NCBI GenBank assembly: GCA_022846075.1
Contig: AP025582.1
Coordinates: 186,001-250,000 of the forward strand
Reading direction: 5' to 3'
DNA from: Oscillospiraceae bacterium
GTDB lineage: Bacteria > Bacillota > Clostridia > Oscillospirales > Oscillospiraceae
Length of the DNA: 64,000 bases
In this document: positions 49,005-57,945 of the stretch, piece after piece
Numbering within the stretch: position 1 is the first letter of the stretch
How the letters are laid out: each line of letters starts with the position of its first letter
The notes under the pieces: model-generated
Databases searched by the model: none
What the model was told of the DNA's origin: nothing
What the model saw: only the letters and a program-made list of their open reading frames with translations
Program-made: the position numbers and the translations under genes

Positions 49005-51086
49005 ATGCTGGAACTCCTGTCGCCCGCGGGGTCTATGGACTCCCTTACCGCCGCCGTACAGAACGGGGCGGACGCTGTCTATATGGGCTACGGCGACTTC
49101 AACGCCCGCCGGAACGCCAAAAATTTCACCGAGGAGGATTTCGCCTCGGCGATCTCTTATTGCCATTTGCGGGGGGTGAAGGTCTACCTGACCCTCAACA
49201 CCCTCCTTACCGACCGGGAGCTTCCCGCCGCCGCCGGCCTGGCGAGAAGGGCCAGCGAGCTGGGGGCGGACGCCGTGCTGGTCCAAGACCTGGGGGTCCT
49301 CCGGGCGGTGCGCCAGGCGGCCCCCGACCTCACCGTCCACGCCTCCACCCAGATGACCGTCCACAACCTGGACGGGGTGAAGGCCTGCGCCGACCTGGGG
49401 ATGAAGCGGGCGGTGCTCTCCCGGGAGCTGCCCGCCAGCGAGATCGAGTACATCTGCGACCGCTCCCCCATCGAGATCGAGGTGTTCGGCCACGGGGCCC
49501 TTTGCATGTGCTACTCCGGCCAGTGCTTCTTCTCCGCCGTGGTGGGGGAGCGCAGCGGCAACCGGGGGCTGTGCGCCCAGCCCTGCCGCATGAAATACGG
49601 CTGGGGGGGCCGCCCCGACGGCTATCCCCTCTCCCTCAAGGACGCCTGCCTCATCGATAAGCTGCGCCAGCTCAGAAAGATGGGGGTGGCCTGCCTCAAA
49701 TTGGAAGGGCGGATGAAGCGGGCGGAGTATGTGGCGGTCATCACCCGGATCTACGCCACCGTCCTCAAGGAGGACCGGCTGCCCACCGACCAGGAGCTGC
49801 GGGACCTGGAGGCGGCCTTCTCCCGCCAGGGCTTCACCCAGGGTTATTTTGAGGACAGGACCGGGCCGGACATGTTCGGCGTCCGGCCGGAGAACACCCC
49901 CGAGCCCAAGGAGCTGTTCGCCCAGGCACGTCAAACTTATGTCAACCAGGAAAACCCCCTGGTGGATGTGAATTTTTACGCCATGGTCCGCAAAGGGGAA
50001 CCGGTGCGGGTTGGGGTGGAGGATCCGGACGGCCGGGTGGCCACCGCCGCGGGGGATGTCCCCGAGGCCGCCCTCACCCGGTCCATCACCGCCGACCAGG
50101 TGGAGAAGCAGCTGGCCCGGACCGGCGGGACCCCCTACCGGTGCGGAAAGGTGAAGGCCCTGGTGGAGGAGGGACTCTCGGTGCCCCTCTCCGCCCTCAA
50201 CGCCCTGCGCCGCCAAGTATTGGAGGACCTCTCCGCCCAGCGCCGGGCCCTTCCGCCCCGGGGGAGCGGGGAATATCACGCCGGAGCCCGGTATGAGAAT
50301 CCCACGGCGCCCCCCGCCCTCACCGTCTCGGTGCGGAAGGCCGCGCAGGTGAGCCCGGAGCTGCTGGGGCGGGCCCCCGCCATACTCTATCTTCCCGCGG
50401 AGGAGCTCTCCCAGCACCCCGAGTGCCTCAAGGGCCTGCGGCCGGAGACGGCGGTGGGGGTCATCCTCCCCCGGGTCATCTGGGACCGGGAGTGGCCCGG
50501 CGTGCTGGATCAGCTGAAGCGGGCCCGGGAGCTGGGGGCCACCGAGGCTTTGGTGGGCAATCTGGGGATGATCTCCGCCGCCCGGGCGCTGGGCTTCACC
50601 CTCCGGGCCGACTACGGCCTGCCGGTGTTCAACGCCCAGGCCCTCAAGGAGTACAAGCGCCTGGGGTTTGCCTCGGCCACCCTGTCCTTTGAGCTGAAGC
50701 TGGCCCAGATCCGGGACCTGTCCAAGGCCATCCCGGCGGAGGCCCTGGTCTATGGGCGGCTGCCGCTGATGATCGTGGAGAACTGCATCGTGAAAAACCG
50801 CTCGGGACAGTGCACCTGCGAGGGGGAGAACATCCTCACCGACCGCAAGGGCGAGCGTTTCCCGGTGGTGAAGGCCGCCGGGTGCCGCAACGAGATTTTG
50901 AACAGCAAAAAACTGTTCCTGGCGGACAAGCCGGAGTGGAAGAAGGCGGGGCTGACCTACGCCCGGCTGGCCTTCACCACGGAGAACCCCTGGGAGTGCG
51001 TCCAGGCCTTGGAGCGGTATCAGGGCGGGAGCGAGTGGGCGCCGGGGGCCTTTACCCGGGGCCTCTACTACCGGGGCGTGGAATAG
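49005..51086 (+). CDS. U32-family peptidase / RlhA-like protein with C-terminal extension
   Basis: A 693-residue protein. The N-terminal U32 barrel has ELLSPAGSMDSLTAAVQNGA (about residue 3), the signature FGHGALCMCYSGQCFFSA (about residue 165), and the cysteines GLCAQPCRMKY, likely iron-sulfur ligands. A DUF3656-like region and a second part with further cysteines (ENCIVKNRSGQCTCEGE, about residue 590) follow. E. coli RlhA of this family makes 5-hydroxycytidine in 23S rRNA; other members are called collagenase-like proteases. The exact reaction is uncertain. It begins one base after the zapA stop. Confidence 0.88.
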   Translation: MLELLSPAGSMDSLTAAVQNGADAVYMGYGDFNARRNAKNFTEEDFASAISYCHLRGVKVYLTLNTLLTDRELPAAAGLARRASELGADAVLVQDLGVLRAVRQAAPDLTVHASTQMTVHNLDGVKACADLGMKRAVLSRELPASEIEYICDRSPIEIEVFGHGALCMCYSGQCFFSAVVGERSGNRGLCAQPCRMKYGWGGRPDGYPLSLKDACLIDKLRQLRKMGVACLKLEGRMKRAEYVAVITRIYATVLKEDRLPTDQELRDLEAAFSRQGFTQGYFEDRTGPDMFGVRPENTPEPKELFAQARQTYVNQENPLVDVNFYAMVRKGEPVRVGVEDPDGRVATAAGDVPEAALTRSITADQVEKQLARTGGTPYRCGKVKALVEEGLSVPLSALNALRRQVLEDLSAQRRALPPRGSGEYHAGARYENPTAPPALTVSVRKAAQVSPELLGRAPAILYLPAEELSQHPECLKGLRPETAVGVILPRVIWDREWPGVLDQLKRARELGATEALVGNLGMISAARALGFTLRADYGLPVFNAQALKEYKRLGFASATLSFELKLAQIRDLSKAIPAEALVYGRLPLMIVENCIVKNRSGQCTCEGENILTDRKGERFPVVKAAGCRNEILNSKKLFLADKPEWKKAGLTYARLAFTTENPWECVQALERYQGGSEWAPGAFTRGLYYRGVE

Positions 51087-51104
51087 AAAAAGCCCCCCAA
51101 AAGC

Positions 51105-51270
51105 CTTCCCCTGGGGGGAAGGTGTCGGCGGCAAAGCCGCTGACGGATGAGGGGAACCTTGCGGCAAGAAGGGCTCTGCGGCAAGAGGGGCCCGAGCGAA
51201 ACGGTACGTTCCCCTCATTCGTCATTTGCCCCGCAAATGCCGCCTTCCCCCAGGGGAAGGCAATTCAGGA
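51105..51270. repeat. Dispersed repeat module D, copy 2
   Basis: GCCTTCCCCTGGGG.GAAGG and CCTTCCCCCAGGGGAAGG form the outer arms and GACGGATGAGGGGAAC / GTTCCCCTCATTCGTC the inner arms. It fills the spacer between the U32 gene and dut. Confidence 0.75.
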
Positions 51271-51280
51271 GGCAGCCAAC

Positions 51281-51763
51281 ATGGATATGGAATTGAAAAT
51301 CAAAGCTCTGTCCCCCAAGATCGGGACGGAGATCGAGTACCCGTCCTACGCCACCCCCGGTTCCGCCGGGATGGACCTGCGGGCCTGTATTGACGAGCCC
51401 TTCTATCTCCCCGGCCAGAAGCAGATGAAGTACGGCACCTGGATGCCCCGGCTGGTGCCCACCGGCCTTGCCATCTCCCTGCCGGGGCCGGAGTACGTGG
51501 CCCTGGTCTTTGCCCGGTCGGGCCTGGCCTCCAAGCACGGGGTGGCTCTGGCCAACGGCGTGGGAGTCATCGACAGCGATTACCGGGGGGAGATCCAGGT
51601 GGCCCTCTTCAACCAGGGCTGGGAGGACTATCTGATCCAGCCCGGCGAGCGCATCGCCCAGCTGGTGGTCATGCCCGTGGCCCAGGCCCGGATCACCGTC
51701 ACCGACACCCTGGACGATACCCAGCGGGGCGCGGGCGGGTTCGGCTCCACCGGGAAATCATAA
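51281..51763 (+). CDS. dut: dUTP diphosphatase
   Basis: A 160-residue trimeric dUTPase that converts dUTP to dUMP. Motif 1 is TPGSAGMDLRAC (about residue 25), motif 3 is NGVGVIDSDYRGEIQVALFN (about residue 87), and the C-terminal motif 5 is RGAGGFGSTGK. The start MDMELKIKALSP at 51281 follows CAGGAGGCAGCC. A longer in-frame extension reaching back through repeat D2 is not coding. Confidence 0.93.
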   Translation: MDMELKIKALSPKIGTEIEYPSYATPGSAGMDLRACIDEPFYLPGQKQMKYGTWMPRLVPTGLAISLPGPEYVALVFARSGLASKHGVALANGVGVIDSDYRGEIQVALFNQGWEDYLIQPGERIAQLVVMPVAQARITVTDTLDDTQRGAGGFGSTGKS

Positions 51764-51786
51764 GATAATTAAGAGGGATTCAGAAT

Positions 51787-52389
51787 ATGGATATCATTTT
51801 GGCCTCCGGTTCCCCCCGGCGGCGGGAGCTGCTGGAGCGGATGGGCCTGCGGGACTTCCGCATCGTTACCCCCGACATCGACGAGCGCTCCGACCGACCC
51901 CTGCCCCCCCACCGGCTGGTGGAGACCATCTCCGCCGAAAAGGCCCGGGCGGTGGCCGCCCAGTTGGGCGGGGACGCGCTGATCATCGCCGCCGACACGG
52001 TGGTGGCCCTGGACGGGGCCGTGCTGGGCAAGCCGGGGGACGCCGCCGGCGCGGTGGAGATGCTCACCGCCCTAGCCGGGCGGCGCCATGAGGTGTACAC
52101 CGGCTTTACCGTCCTCCGGGGCGGGGAGGCGGTCACCCGCAGCGAGCGCACGGAGGTCTCCTTCCGAAGTTTGACGGCGGAGGAGATCGGGCACTATGTG
52201 AGTACCGGCGAGCCCATGGACAAGGCGGGAGCCTATGGCATCCAGGGCTTTGGGGCCCTGCTGGTGGACGGCATCCGGGGGGACTATTTCAACGTGATGG
52301 GTCTGCCGGTGTGCGCCCTGGGCCGGGTGCTGGCCGGGTTCGGCGTGGACTGCCTGACCCTGGCCGCCGGCGGGACGAAACAAGGGTAA
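51787..52389 (+). CDS. maf: Maf-family nucleoside triphosphate pyrophosphatase
   Basis: A 200-residue protein. It starts MDIILASGSPRRRELLERMG, the conserved Maf N-terminus. IIAADTVVALDGAVLGKPGD (about residue 63) and YVSTGEPMDKAGAYGIQGFG (about residue 138) are the other conserved blocks. It hydrolyses non-canonical or modified nucleotides such as dTTP/UTP, and in Bacillus affects septum formation. It sits directly upstream of mreC, a common arrangement in Firmicutes. Confidence 0.93.
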   Translation: MDIILASGSPRRRELLERMGLRDFRIVTPDIDERSDRPLPPHRLVETISAEKARAVAAQLGGDALIIAADTVVALDGAVLGKPGDAAGAVEMLTALAGRRHEVYTGFTVLRGGEAVTRSERTEVSFRSLTAEEIGHYVSTGEPMDKAGAYGIQGFGALLVDGIRGDYFNVMGLPVCALGRVLAGFGVDCLTLAAGGTKQG

Positions 52390-52407
52390 GATAGGGAGAC
52401 AAGGGCT

Positions 52408-53262
52408 GTGAAGGACTTTCTCAAACACAATGGAATTTTGATCCTGGTGATCGCCCTTCTGCTGGCCCTCATCACGGCGGTGGTCTCCCTCACCTTCGGG
52501 GGGGTGGCCAATCCCCTGGCCAACGTGGCCGGGGTCATCGCCACCCCCTTCCGAAACGGCATCAACGCCTTCGTCAACTGGACCGAGGGGGTCTACTCCG
52601 ACGCCTTCCAGCGGGAGAACGAGCGGGAGGAGCTGGAGGCGCTGAAGAAGGAAAACGCCGACCTGCGCCGCCAGGCCCGGGAGGGGGAGGCGGCCAGCCG
52701 GGAGAACGAGCGGCTGCGCAACCTGCTGGGGCTGAAGATCGAGCGGCCCGACTTCGACTTCCAGGAGGCCACCGTCACCGCCCACACCAGCTCCAACTGG
52801 TCCTCCACCCTCACCATCAGCAGGGGCTCCGCCGCTGGCGTGGAGGCGGGGGACTGCGTGGTGGACGAGTACGGGAACCTGGTGGGTGTCATCTCTGTGG
52901 TGGGGGCCAACTGGTCCACCCTCATCACTGTGGTGGACGTGGACCTGGAGATGGGCGGGCTCATCGCCCGCACCGACGGGGCCGCCATCCTGGAGGGGGA
53001 TTTCGAGCTCATGGGCCAGGGGAAGCTGAAGCTGACCTATCTGCCCGAGGACACCCAACTGCTGGCGGGGGACACCATCCTCACCTCCGGGCTGGTGTCC
53101 GGGGGAACGGCCACCTACCCCTCGGGGCTGGTGGTGGGCTATGTGGAAGAGGTGCGCAGCGACGACAGCGGCATGAGCGATTACGCCGTGCTCACCCCCG
53201 CCGCCCAGCTGGGGACGCTGGAACAGGTATTCGTCATCAAGGCGTTCGACATGGTGGGGTGA
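52408..53262 (+). CDS. mreC: Rod shape-determining protein MreC
   Basis: A 284-residue protein with one N-terminal membrane helix (LILVIALLLALITAVVSLTF, residues 10-29), a coiled coil at about residues 68-110, and a periplasm-side beta domain (AGDCVVDEYGNLVGVISVVG; LTSGLVSGGTATYPSGLVVG). It is a GTG start at 52408. MreC links the MreB cytoskeleton to PBP2 in lateral wall synthesis. mreB is not in this cluster. Confidence 0.92.
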   Translation: MKDFLKHNGILILVIALLLALITAVVSLTFGGVANPLANVAGVIATPFRNGINAFVNWTEGVYSDAFQRENEREELEALKKENADLRRQAREGEAASRENERLRNLLGLKIERPDFDFQEATVTAHTSSNWSSTLTISRGSAAGVEAGDCVVDEYGNLVGVISVVGANWSTLITVVDVDLEMGGLIARTDGAAILEGDFELMGQGKLKLTYLPEDTQLLAGDTILTSGLVSGGTATYPSGLVVGYVEEVRSDDSGMSDYAVLTPAAQLGTLEQVFVIKAFDMVG

Positions 53263-53305
53263 GCCACCCGCCGGGACAATACACATGGAGAGTGGAGGCC
53301 GGAGC

Positions 53306-53818
53306 GTGACGACCAAGGATTTTTCCATCAAATGGCTGGCCTATGCCCTGGCCCTGCTGCCGGTGTGGTTTGCCCAGTCCTTTTTATTGAACCGCTTTCC
53401 CCTGTTCGGGGTGGTGCCCATGCTGCTGCCCCTGGCGGCGGTGGCGGTGGCCACTCTGGAGGGGGCCACCGCCGGGGCCGGGTTCGGCCTGGCGGTGGGA
53501 GTGCTCTTCGATGCCGTGACCCCCGGCGCCGCCGGGGTCATGACCTTCGCCATGGCTTTGGTGGGGCTGGGGACGGGGCTGCTGGCCCAGTACGTGCTGC
53601 GTCAGGACTTGATCGGCTGCCTGATCTGCTCGGCCCTGGCCCTGTGCGTGATCGACGCCGGCCGGGTGGCCGGCCGGCTTTTCCTGGCCTCGGCGCCGCT
53701 GGAGCCCATGCTGGCGGTGGCGGGCAAGGAGATTTTGTGGTCGCTGTGCTTTGTGCCCCTGGTGTATCTGCTCTTCCGCTGGGTCTTTCGGCGGGTGCCC
53801 AAGGCCACGGTATTTTAG
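53306..53818 (+). CDS. mreD: Rod shape-determining protein MreD
   Basis: A 170-residue integral membrane protein with about five helices. The start chosen is GTG at 53306 (MTTKDFSIKWLAYALALLPV), seven bases after GGAGG; an ATG at 53285 would add seven residues but has no clear ribosome site. Helices lie around residues 12-35, 35-70, 75-95, 100-125 and 140-160. It works with MreC and PBP2. Confidence 0.85.
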   Translation: MTTKDFSIKWLAYALALLPVWFAQSFLLNRFPLFGVVPMLLPLAAVAVATLEGATAGAGFGLAVGVLFDAVTPGAAGVMTFAMALVGLGTGLLAQYVLRQDLIGCLICSALALCVIDAGRVAGRLFLASAPLEPMLAVAGKEILWSLCFVPLVYLLFRWVFRRVPKATVF

Positions 53819-53819
53819 C

Positions 53820-53896
53820 CCTTGTTTGAAAATTGCCGGCATGCCTGATCGGCGGGCCTTTTGGCCCCTGGGCATACCGCCGATTTTCAAACAAGG
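53820..53896. repeat. Long inverted repeat between mreD and the PBP2 gene
   Basis: Arms of about 26 bases, CCTTGTTTGAAAATTGCCGG.. and its imperfect complement ..CCGATTTTCAAACAAGG, enclose a second hairpin, GGGCC TTTT GGCCC. The element fills the whole gap up to the PBP2 ribosome site. Confidence 0.8.
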
Positions 53897-53914
53897 TCTT
53901 GTTAAGGAGATACG

Positions 53915-56008
53915 ATGGACGGAAAACAATTTCATCTCCGCTCCCGGCTGGTGGTGGCCGCCCTGGCCGCCGTCCTGCTGACCTTCGCCTGGGTGCTCTA
54001 TGACCTCCAGGTGGTCCACGGGAGCTATTATCTGGAGCAGTCCACCCGGAAGATCGCCAACACCGAGACGGTGCAGGCCGCCCGGGGGGAGATTTTGGAC
54101 CGGTATGGCCGGGTGCTGGTGTCCAACCGGGCCGGCTACCAGGTGACGCTGGACACGAAGCTCATGGGGAATGTCCAGGGCCGGAACGACACGGTGCTGG
54201 AGCTGCTGGAGATCTGCCGGGAGCAGGGGGTGGCGTGGAGCGACACCCTGCCGGTAAGCGGCCGCGTCCCCTTCGGCTACACCGAGTCCCGGCCCTTTGA
54301 GAATGTGACCGCCGACGACAGCGGTGTGGAAACGACCTCCCCCTCCCAGCTGCGGCGGCTGGCTGACATCCTAAAGCTGAAAATGCCGGCGGACCCCTCC
54401 GCCAAGGAGCTGGTGGCCGCCCTCAGGACCTATTTTGAGGTGGACGAGGCGGTGGGCGAGGAGGAGGGCCGGGCCCTGGTGGGGGTCCTCTACGAGCTGG
54501 CCCTCCGCTCCAAGGACGTGGCCCGCACCGGCTATGTCTTTGCCCAGGATGTGGATATTCAATTCATCACGGCGGTGAAGGAGCGGGGCCTGGCGGGAGT
54601 GAAGATCGAGACCGTCACCGTCCGGCAGTACGAGACCGCCTCCGCCGCCCACCTGCTGGGCCAGGTGGGGCCCATCTACGCCGAGGAGTGGGACCAGTAC
54701 AAGGACAAGGGCTACTCCATGAACGACACGGTGGGGAAGGACGGGGTGGAGGCCGCCTTTGAAAGCGTCCTCCGGGGGACCCCCGGCGTGAAGGACATCG
54801 AGCTCAACCAAAGCGGCAAGATTGTCAGCGAGAACTGGCACGTGAACCAGGAGACCGGTGAGGTGGAGGCCCCCGCCCCCGGCGACAACGTGATGCTCAC
54901 CGTGGACATCAAGCTCCAGGAGGTGGTGGAGGAGGCGCTGGAGCGCCATGTCCCCGGCATGACCGACGAGACCGAGGGGGCCGCCTGCGTGGTCACCGAC
55001 ATGACCGGCGGCGTACTGGCGATGGCCTCCTACCCCGGCTTTGACCCCGCCACCTATTCCCAGGACTTCGCCGACCTGCGGGACGACCCGCTGAAGCCCC
55101 TTCTGAACCGGGCCCTCCAGGGGCTTTACGCCCCCGGCTCCACCATCAAGATGGCGGTGGCGGCGGGCGCGCTGGAGGAGGGGGCCATCACCCGGACGGA
55201 GAAGATTTTGGACACGGGCCGGTATAAGCACTACGACCGGATCCAGGATCAGCCCATGTGCTGGTACTTCCGCCAGTACGGCCGCACTCACGGCTGGGAG
55301 AACGTGTCCGAGGCCATCCGGGACTCCTGCAACGTGTTTTTCTACGAGACCGGCCTGCGCATGGGCATTGAGAAGATCGACACCTACGCCGCCCTCTTCG
55401 GCCTGGGGCAGAAGACCGGTTTGGAACTCTACGAGGAGGCCGGGGAGGTGGCCGGGCCCGAGGTCAGCGCCAAGCACGGCCAGACCTGGTACGAGGGGGA
55501 CACCATGTACGCCGCCATCGGCCAGGGCAACACCAAGGTCACCCCCATCCAGCTGGCCAACTATATCGCCACCCTGGTCAACGGGGGCTCCCACTACCCC
55601 ACCCACCTGTTAAAGACGGTGAAGTCCAGCGACTTTTCCCAGGTGGTGGAGGAGTACCGCCCTGAGGCCCGGGATGAGATCAACCTGGACCCCGCCAACC
55701 TGGAGGCGGTGAAGTACGGTATGGGCATGGTGGCCAGCGAGGGCTCCGCCGCCGGGTACTTCAAGGACCTGGGCGTCAAGATCGGCGTCAAGACGGGCAC
55801 CGCCCAGGTGGCCCGGAACAGCGAGGCCAACGCCCTTCTGGTGGCCTTCGCCCCCTACGACAACCCGGAGATCGCCGTCTCCCTGGTGGTGGAGAAGGGC
55901 GGCTCGGGCACTCTGGTGGCGGCCATCGCCGCCGAGATATTGGACTACTATTTCTCCGCCAAGGACACCATGGACGCCGCCCCGGTGGAGAATACCCTGA
56001 CCCGGTGA
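53915..56008 (+). CDS. mrdA: Class B penicillin-binding protein 2 (elongasome transpeptidase)
   Basis: A 697-residue protein with an N-terminal anchor (LVVAALAAVLLTFAWVLYDL, about residues 12-31), a dimerisation domain with ARGEILDRYGRVLVSN (about residue 53), and a transpeptidase domain. Active-site motifs are APGSTIKM (Ser-x-x-Lys, about residue 411), RDSCNVFF (Ser-Cys-Asn, about residue 470) and GVKTGTAQ (Lys-Thr-Gly, about residue 628). It cross-links lateral wall peptidoglycan with MreC and MreD. The start at 53915 follows TTAAGGAGATACG. No rodA is present nearby. Confidence 0.93.
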   Translation: MDGKQFHLRSRLVVAALAAVLLTFAWVLYDLQVVHGSYYLEQSTRKIANTETVQAARGEILDRYGRVLVSNRAGYQVTLDTKLMGNVQGRNDTVLELLEICREQGVAWSDTLPVSGRVPFGYTESRPFENVTADDSGVETTSPSQLRRLADILKLKMPADPSAKELVAALRTYFEVDEAVGEEEGRALVGVLYELALRSKDVARTGYVFAQDVDIQFITAVKERGLAGVKIETVTVRQYETASAAHLLGQVGPIYAEEWDQYKDKGYSMNDTVGKDGVEAAFESVLRGTPGVKDIELNQSGKIVSENWHVNQETGEVEAPAPGDNVMLTVDIKLQEVVEEALERHVPGMTDETEGAACVVTDMTGGVLAMASYPGFDPATYSQDFADLRDDPLKPLLNRALQGLYAPGSTIKMAVAAGALEEGAITRTEKILDTGRYKHYDRIQDQPMCWYFRQYGRTHGWENVSEAIRDSCNVFFYETGLRMGIEKIDTYAALFGLGQKTGLELYEEAGEVAGPEVSAKHGQTWYEGDTMYAAIGQGNTKVTPIQLANYIATLVNGGSHYPTHLLKTVKSSDFSQVVEEYRPEARDEINLDPANLEAVKYGMGMVASEGSAAGYFKDLGVKIGVKTGTAQVARNSEANALLVAFAPYDNPEIAVSLVVEKGGSGTLVAAIAAEILDYYFSAKDTMDAAPVENTLTR

Positions 56009-56038
56009 CGCCGGGTCCCTTGAACCTACATGAAATGA

Positions 56039-57871
56039 GTGATCATTTTGACCCAAGGACCTCAATACTTTGACCCCGCGGACCCCAGGTGCAAGGCCCC
56101 CTACGGGGCCGCCCCCTCGGGCACGCGGGTGCGCTTTACCCTGCGTCCCCCCTGCTCGGCCGGGTTTTCCAGGGGCTTCCTCACCGCCCGGTGGGAGTTC
56201 GACGGGGACAGGGTCACCGAGCTGGCCCTGCCCTGGACCGGGCGGGACGGGGCCGTGGACTGCTTCTCCGGGGAGTTGGACACGGCGGGCTACGTGGGCC
56301 TTGTGTGGTACACCCTCCGGCTGGAGGGGATCGACGGGCGGAGCTGGCAGTCGCCGGAATTCCAGCTCACGGTCTACGACGCCGAGGAGCGGGTGCCCGG
56401 CTGGTTCGGGGAGGGGGTCACCTATCAGATCTTTCCCGACCGGTTCCGCCGCCTGACGGTCCCCGACCCCGCCGGGATGGTGGGGGGACGCTGGGTCCAC
56501 CAGGGCTGGGAGGAGGAGCCGGAGTACCGCCCCGACCACAATGGGGAGGTGCGCAACCGGGACTTTTTCGGCGGCAGCCTGGCCGGCATCGTGGAGAAGC
56601 TGCCCTATCTGAAGAAGCTGGGGGTGGACACCCTCTACCTCTGCCCCATCTTCGAGGCCGCCGAGAACCACCGCTACGGGGCGGCGGACTACGAGAAGAT
56701 CGACCCCATGCTGGGGACGGGGGAGGACTTCGCCGCCCTGTGCGATGGGGCCCACGCCCTGGGGATGCGGGTGATGCTGGACGGGGTGTTCAACCACACG
56801 GGCTTCGTGTCCAAATACTTTAACGGGGACGGCTTTTACCCCGGCCCGGGGGCCTTCCAGAGCAAGGACTCCCCCTATTACGACTGGTTCACCTTCCAGG
56901 ACTGGCCCCAGAAATACACCTCCTGGTGGGGCATCTACTCCCTGCCCACCACCCGGAAGGAGAGCGGGGCCTGGCTGGAGTACATCACCGGGGAGAACGG
57001 GATCATCCGCTCCTGGCTCCGGGCCGGGGCGGACGGCTGGCGGCTGGACGTGGCCGACGAGCTGCCCGATTTCGTGGTGGCGGCCATCCACGCCGCCGCC
57101 CGGGCGGAGAAGCCCGACGCCGTGGTCATCGGCGAGGTGTGGGAGGACGGCTCCAACAAGATCGCCTACTCTGTCCGCCGCCGCCACCTGCTGGGGGGAC
57201 ACTGCGACGGGCTGATGAACTACCCTCTGCGCTCCGCCCTGCTGGACTACCTCCTGGGCTCTGACGCCAGGAATTTTCGGGCGGGGATGGAGGCGCTCCG
57301 GCAGAATTACCCCGGATGGGCCTTCTCCTCCGCCATGAACGCCCTGGGGACCCACGACACCCCCCGGGTCCTCACCCTCCTGGGGGTGGGGAGCGACAAA
57401 AAGGACCAGTCCAGGGATTGGCGGGCGGGATACCGCATGACCCAGGCCGAGCGGGAGCGGGGGCTGGCCCGGCTGAAGCTGGGGGCCCTGGTGCTCTATG
57501 CCTTTCCTGGTTCCCCCACCCTTTATTACGGCGACGAGGCGGGCTTGGAGGGCTTCGAGGACCCCTTCAACCGCCGTACCTTCCCCTGGGGGCGGGAGGA
57601 CGCGGGCCTGACGGCCTGGTTCACCGCCCTGGGCCGGGCCAGAAAAGAGCTGGAGCCCCTGCGCCGGGGAGAGCTGGAGTGGCTGCGCTGCGAGGGGCGG
57701 GTCCTCTCCTTTGCCCGCCGGCTGGGGGAGGAGACCGTGGTGGCCGCCGTCAACGCCGGGGAGAAGCCGGCCCGGCTGGACCTGCCCTGGGACGGCCGGG
57801 TGGCCCTGGGGGCCATGGAGGGGCGGCTCCTGCGGTTCGGGCCCTCCGGCGACTGCCTTACGATTTTATAA
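56039..57871 (+). CDS. GH13 alpha-amylase-family enzyme (neopullulanase/cyclomaltodextrinase-like)
   Basis: A 610-residue enzyme without a signal peptide, so cytosolic. An N-terminal beta domain (about residues 1-120) precedes the barrel. GH13 motifs are region I MLDGVFNHTG, region II GWRLDVADEL with the nucleophile Asp (about residue 342), region III VVIGEVWED with the acid/base Glu (about residue 372), and region IV LGTHDTPR. The N-terminal domain and motif VTYQIFPDRF fit the neopullulanase / maltogenic type that cleaves imported maltodextrins. The start is a GTG at 56039 with no strong ribosome site, so it is the least certain part. Confidence 0.9.
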   Translation: MIILTQGPQYFDPADPRCKAPYGAAPSGTRVRFTLRPPCSAGFSRGFLTARWEFDGDRVTELALPWTGRDGAVDCFSGELDTAGYVGLVWYTLRLEGIDGRSWQSPEFQLTVYDAEERVPGWFGEGVTYQIFPDRFRRLTVPDPAGMVGGRWVHQGWEEEPEYRPDHNGEVRNRDFFGGSLAGIVEKLPYLKKLGVDTLYLCPIFEAAENHRYGAADYEKIDPMLGTGEDFAALCDGAHALGMRVMLDGVFNHTGFVSKYFNGDGFYPGPGAFQSKDSPYYDWFTFQDWPQKYTSWWGIYSLPTTRKESGAWLEYITGENGIIRSWLRAGADGWRLDVADELPDFVVAAIHAAARAEKPDAVVIGEVWEDGSNKIAYSVRRRHLLGGHCDGLMNYPLRSALLDYLLGSDARNFRAGMEALRQNYPGWAFSSAMNALGTHDTPRVLTLLGVGSDKKDQSRDWRAGYRMTQAERERGLARLKLGALVLYAFPGSPTLYYGDEAGLEGFEDPFNRRTFPWGREDAGLTAWFTALGRARKELEPLRRGELEWLRCEGRVLSFARRLGEETVVAAVNAGEKPARLDLPWDGRVALGAMEGRLLRFGPSGDCLTIL

Positions 57872-57945
57872 AGATTGCCGTTGTTCAGAAATATTTAAAG
57901 AATGTGTGCTACCATAATTCTATTCTGACGCGTGAGGTGACCGTG

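Noticed and set aside
50810-51280. N-terminal extension of dUTPase upstream
   Set aside because: It runs through the 3' end of the U32 gene and repeat D2. The dUTPase homologous region starts at 51281 with a good ribosome site.
57316-57945. N-terminal extension of the small SLH protein back into the GH13 gene
   Set aside because: It overlaps the GH13 coding region in another frame; the signal peptide and ribosome site place the start at 57946.
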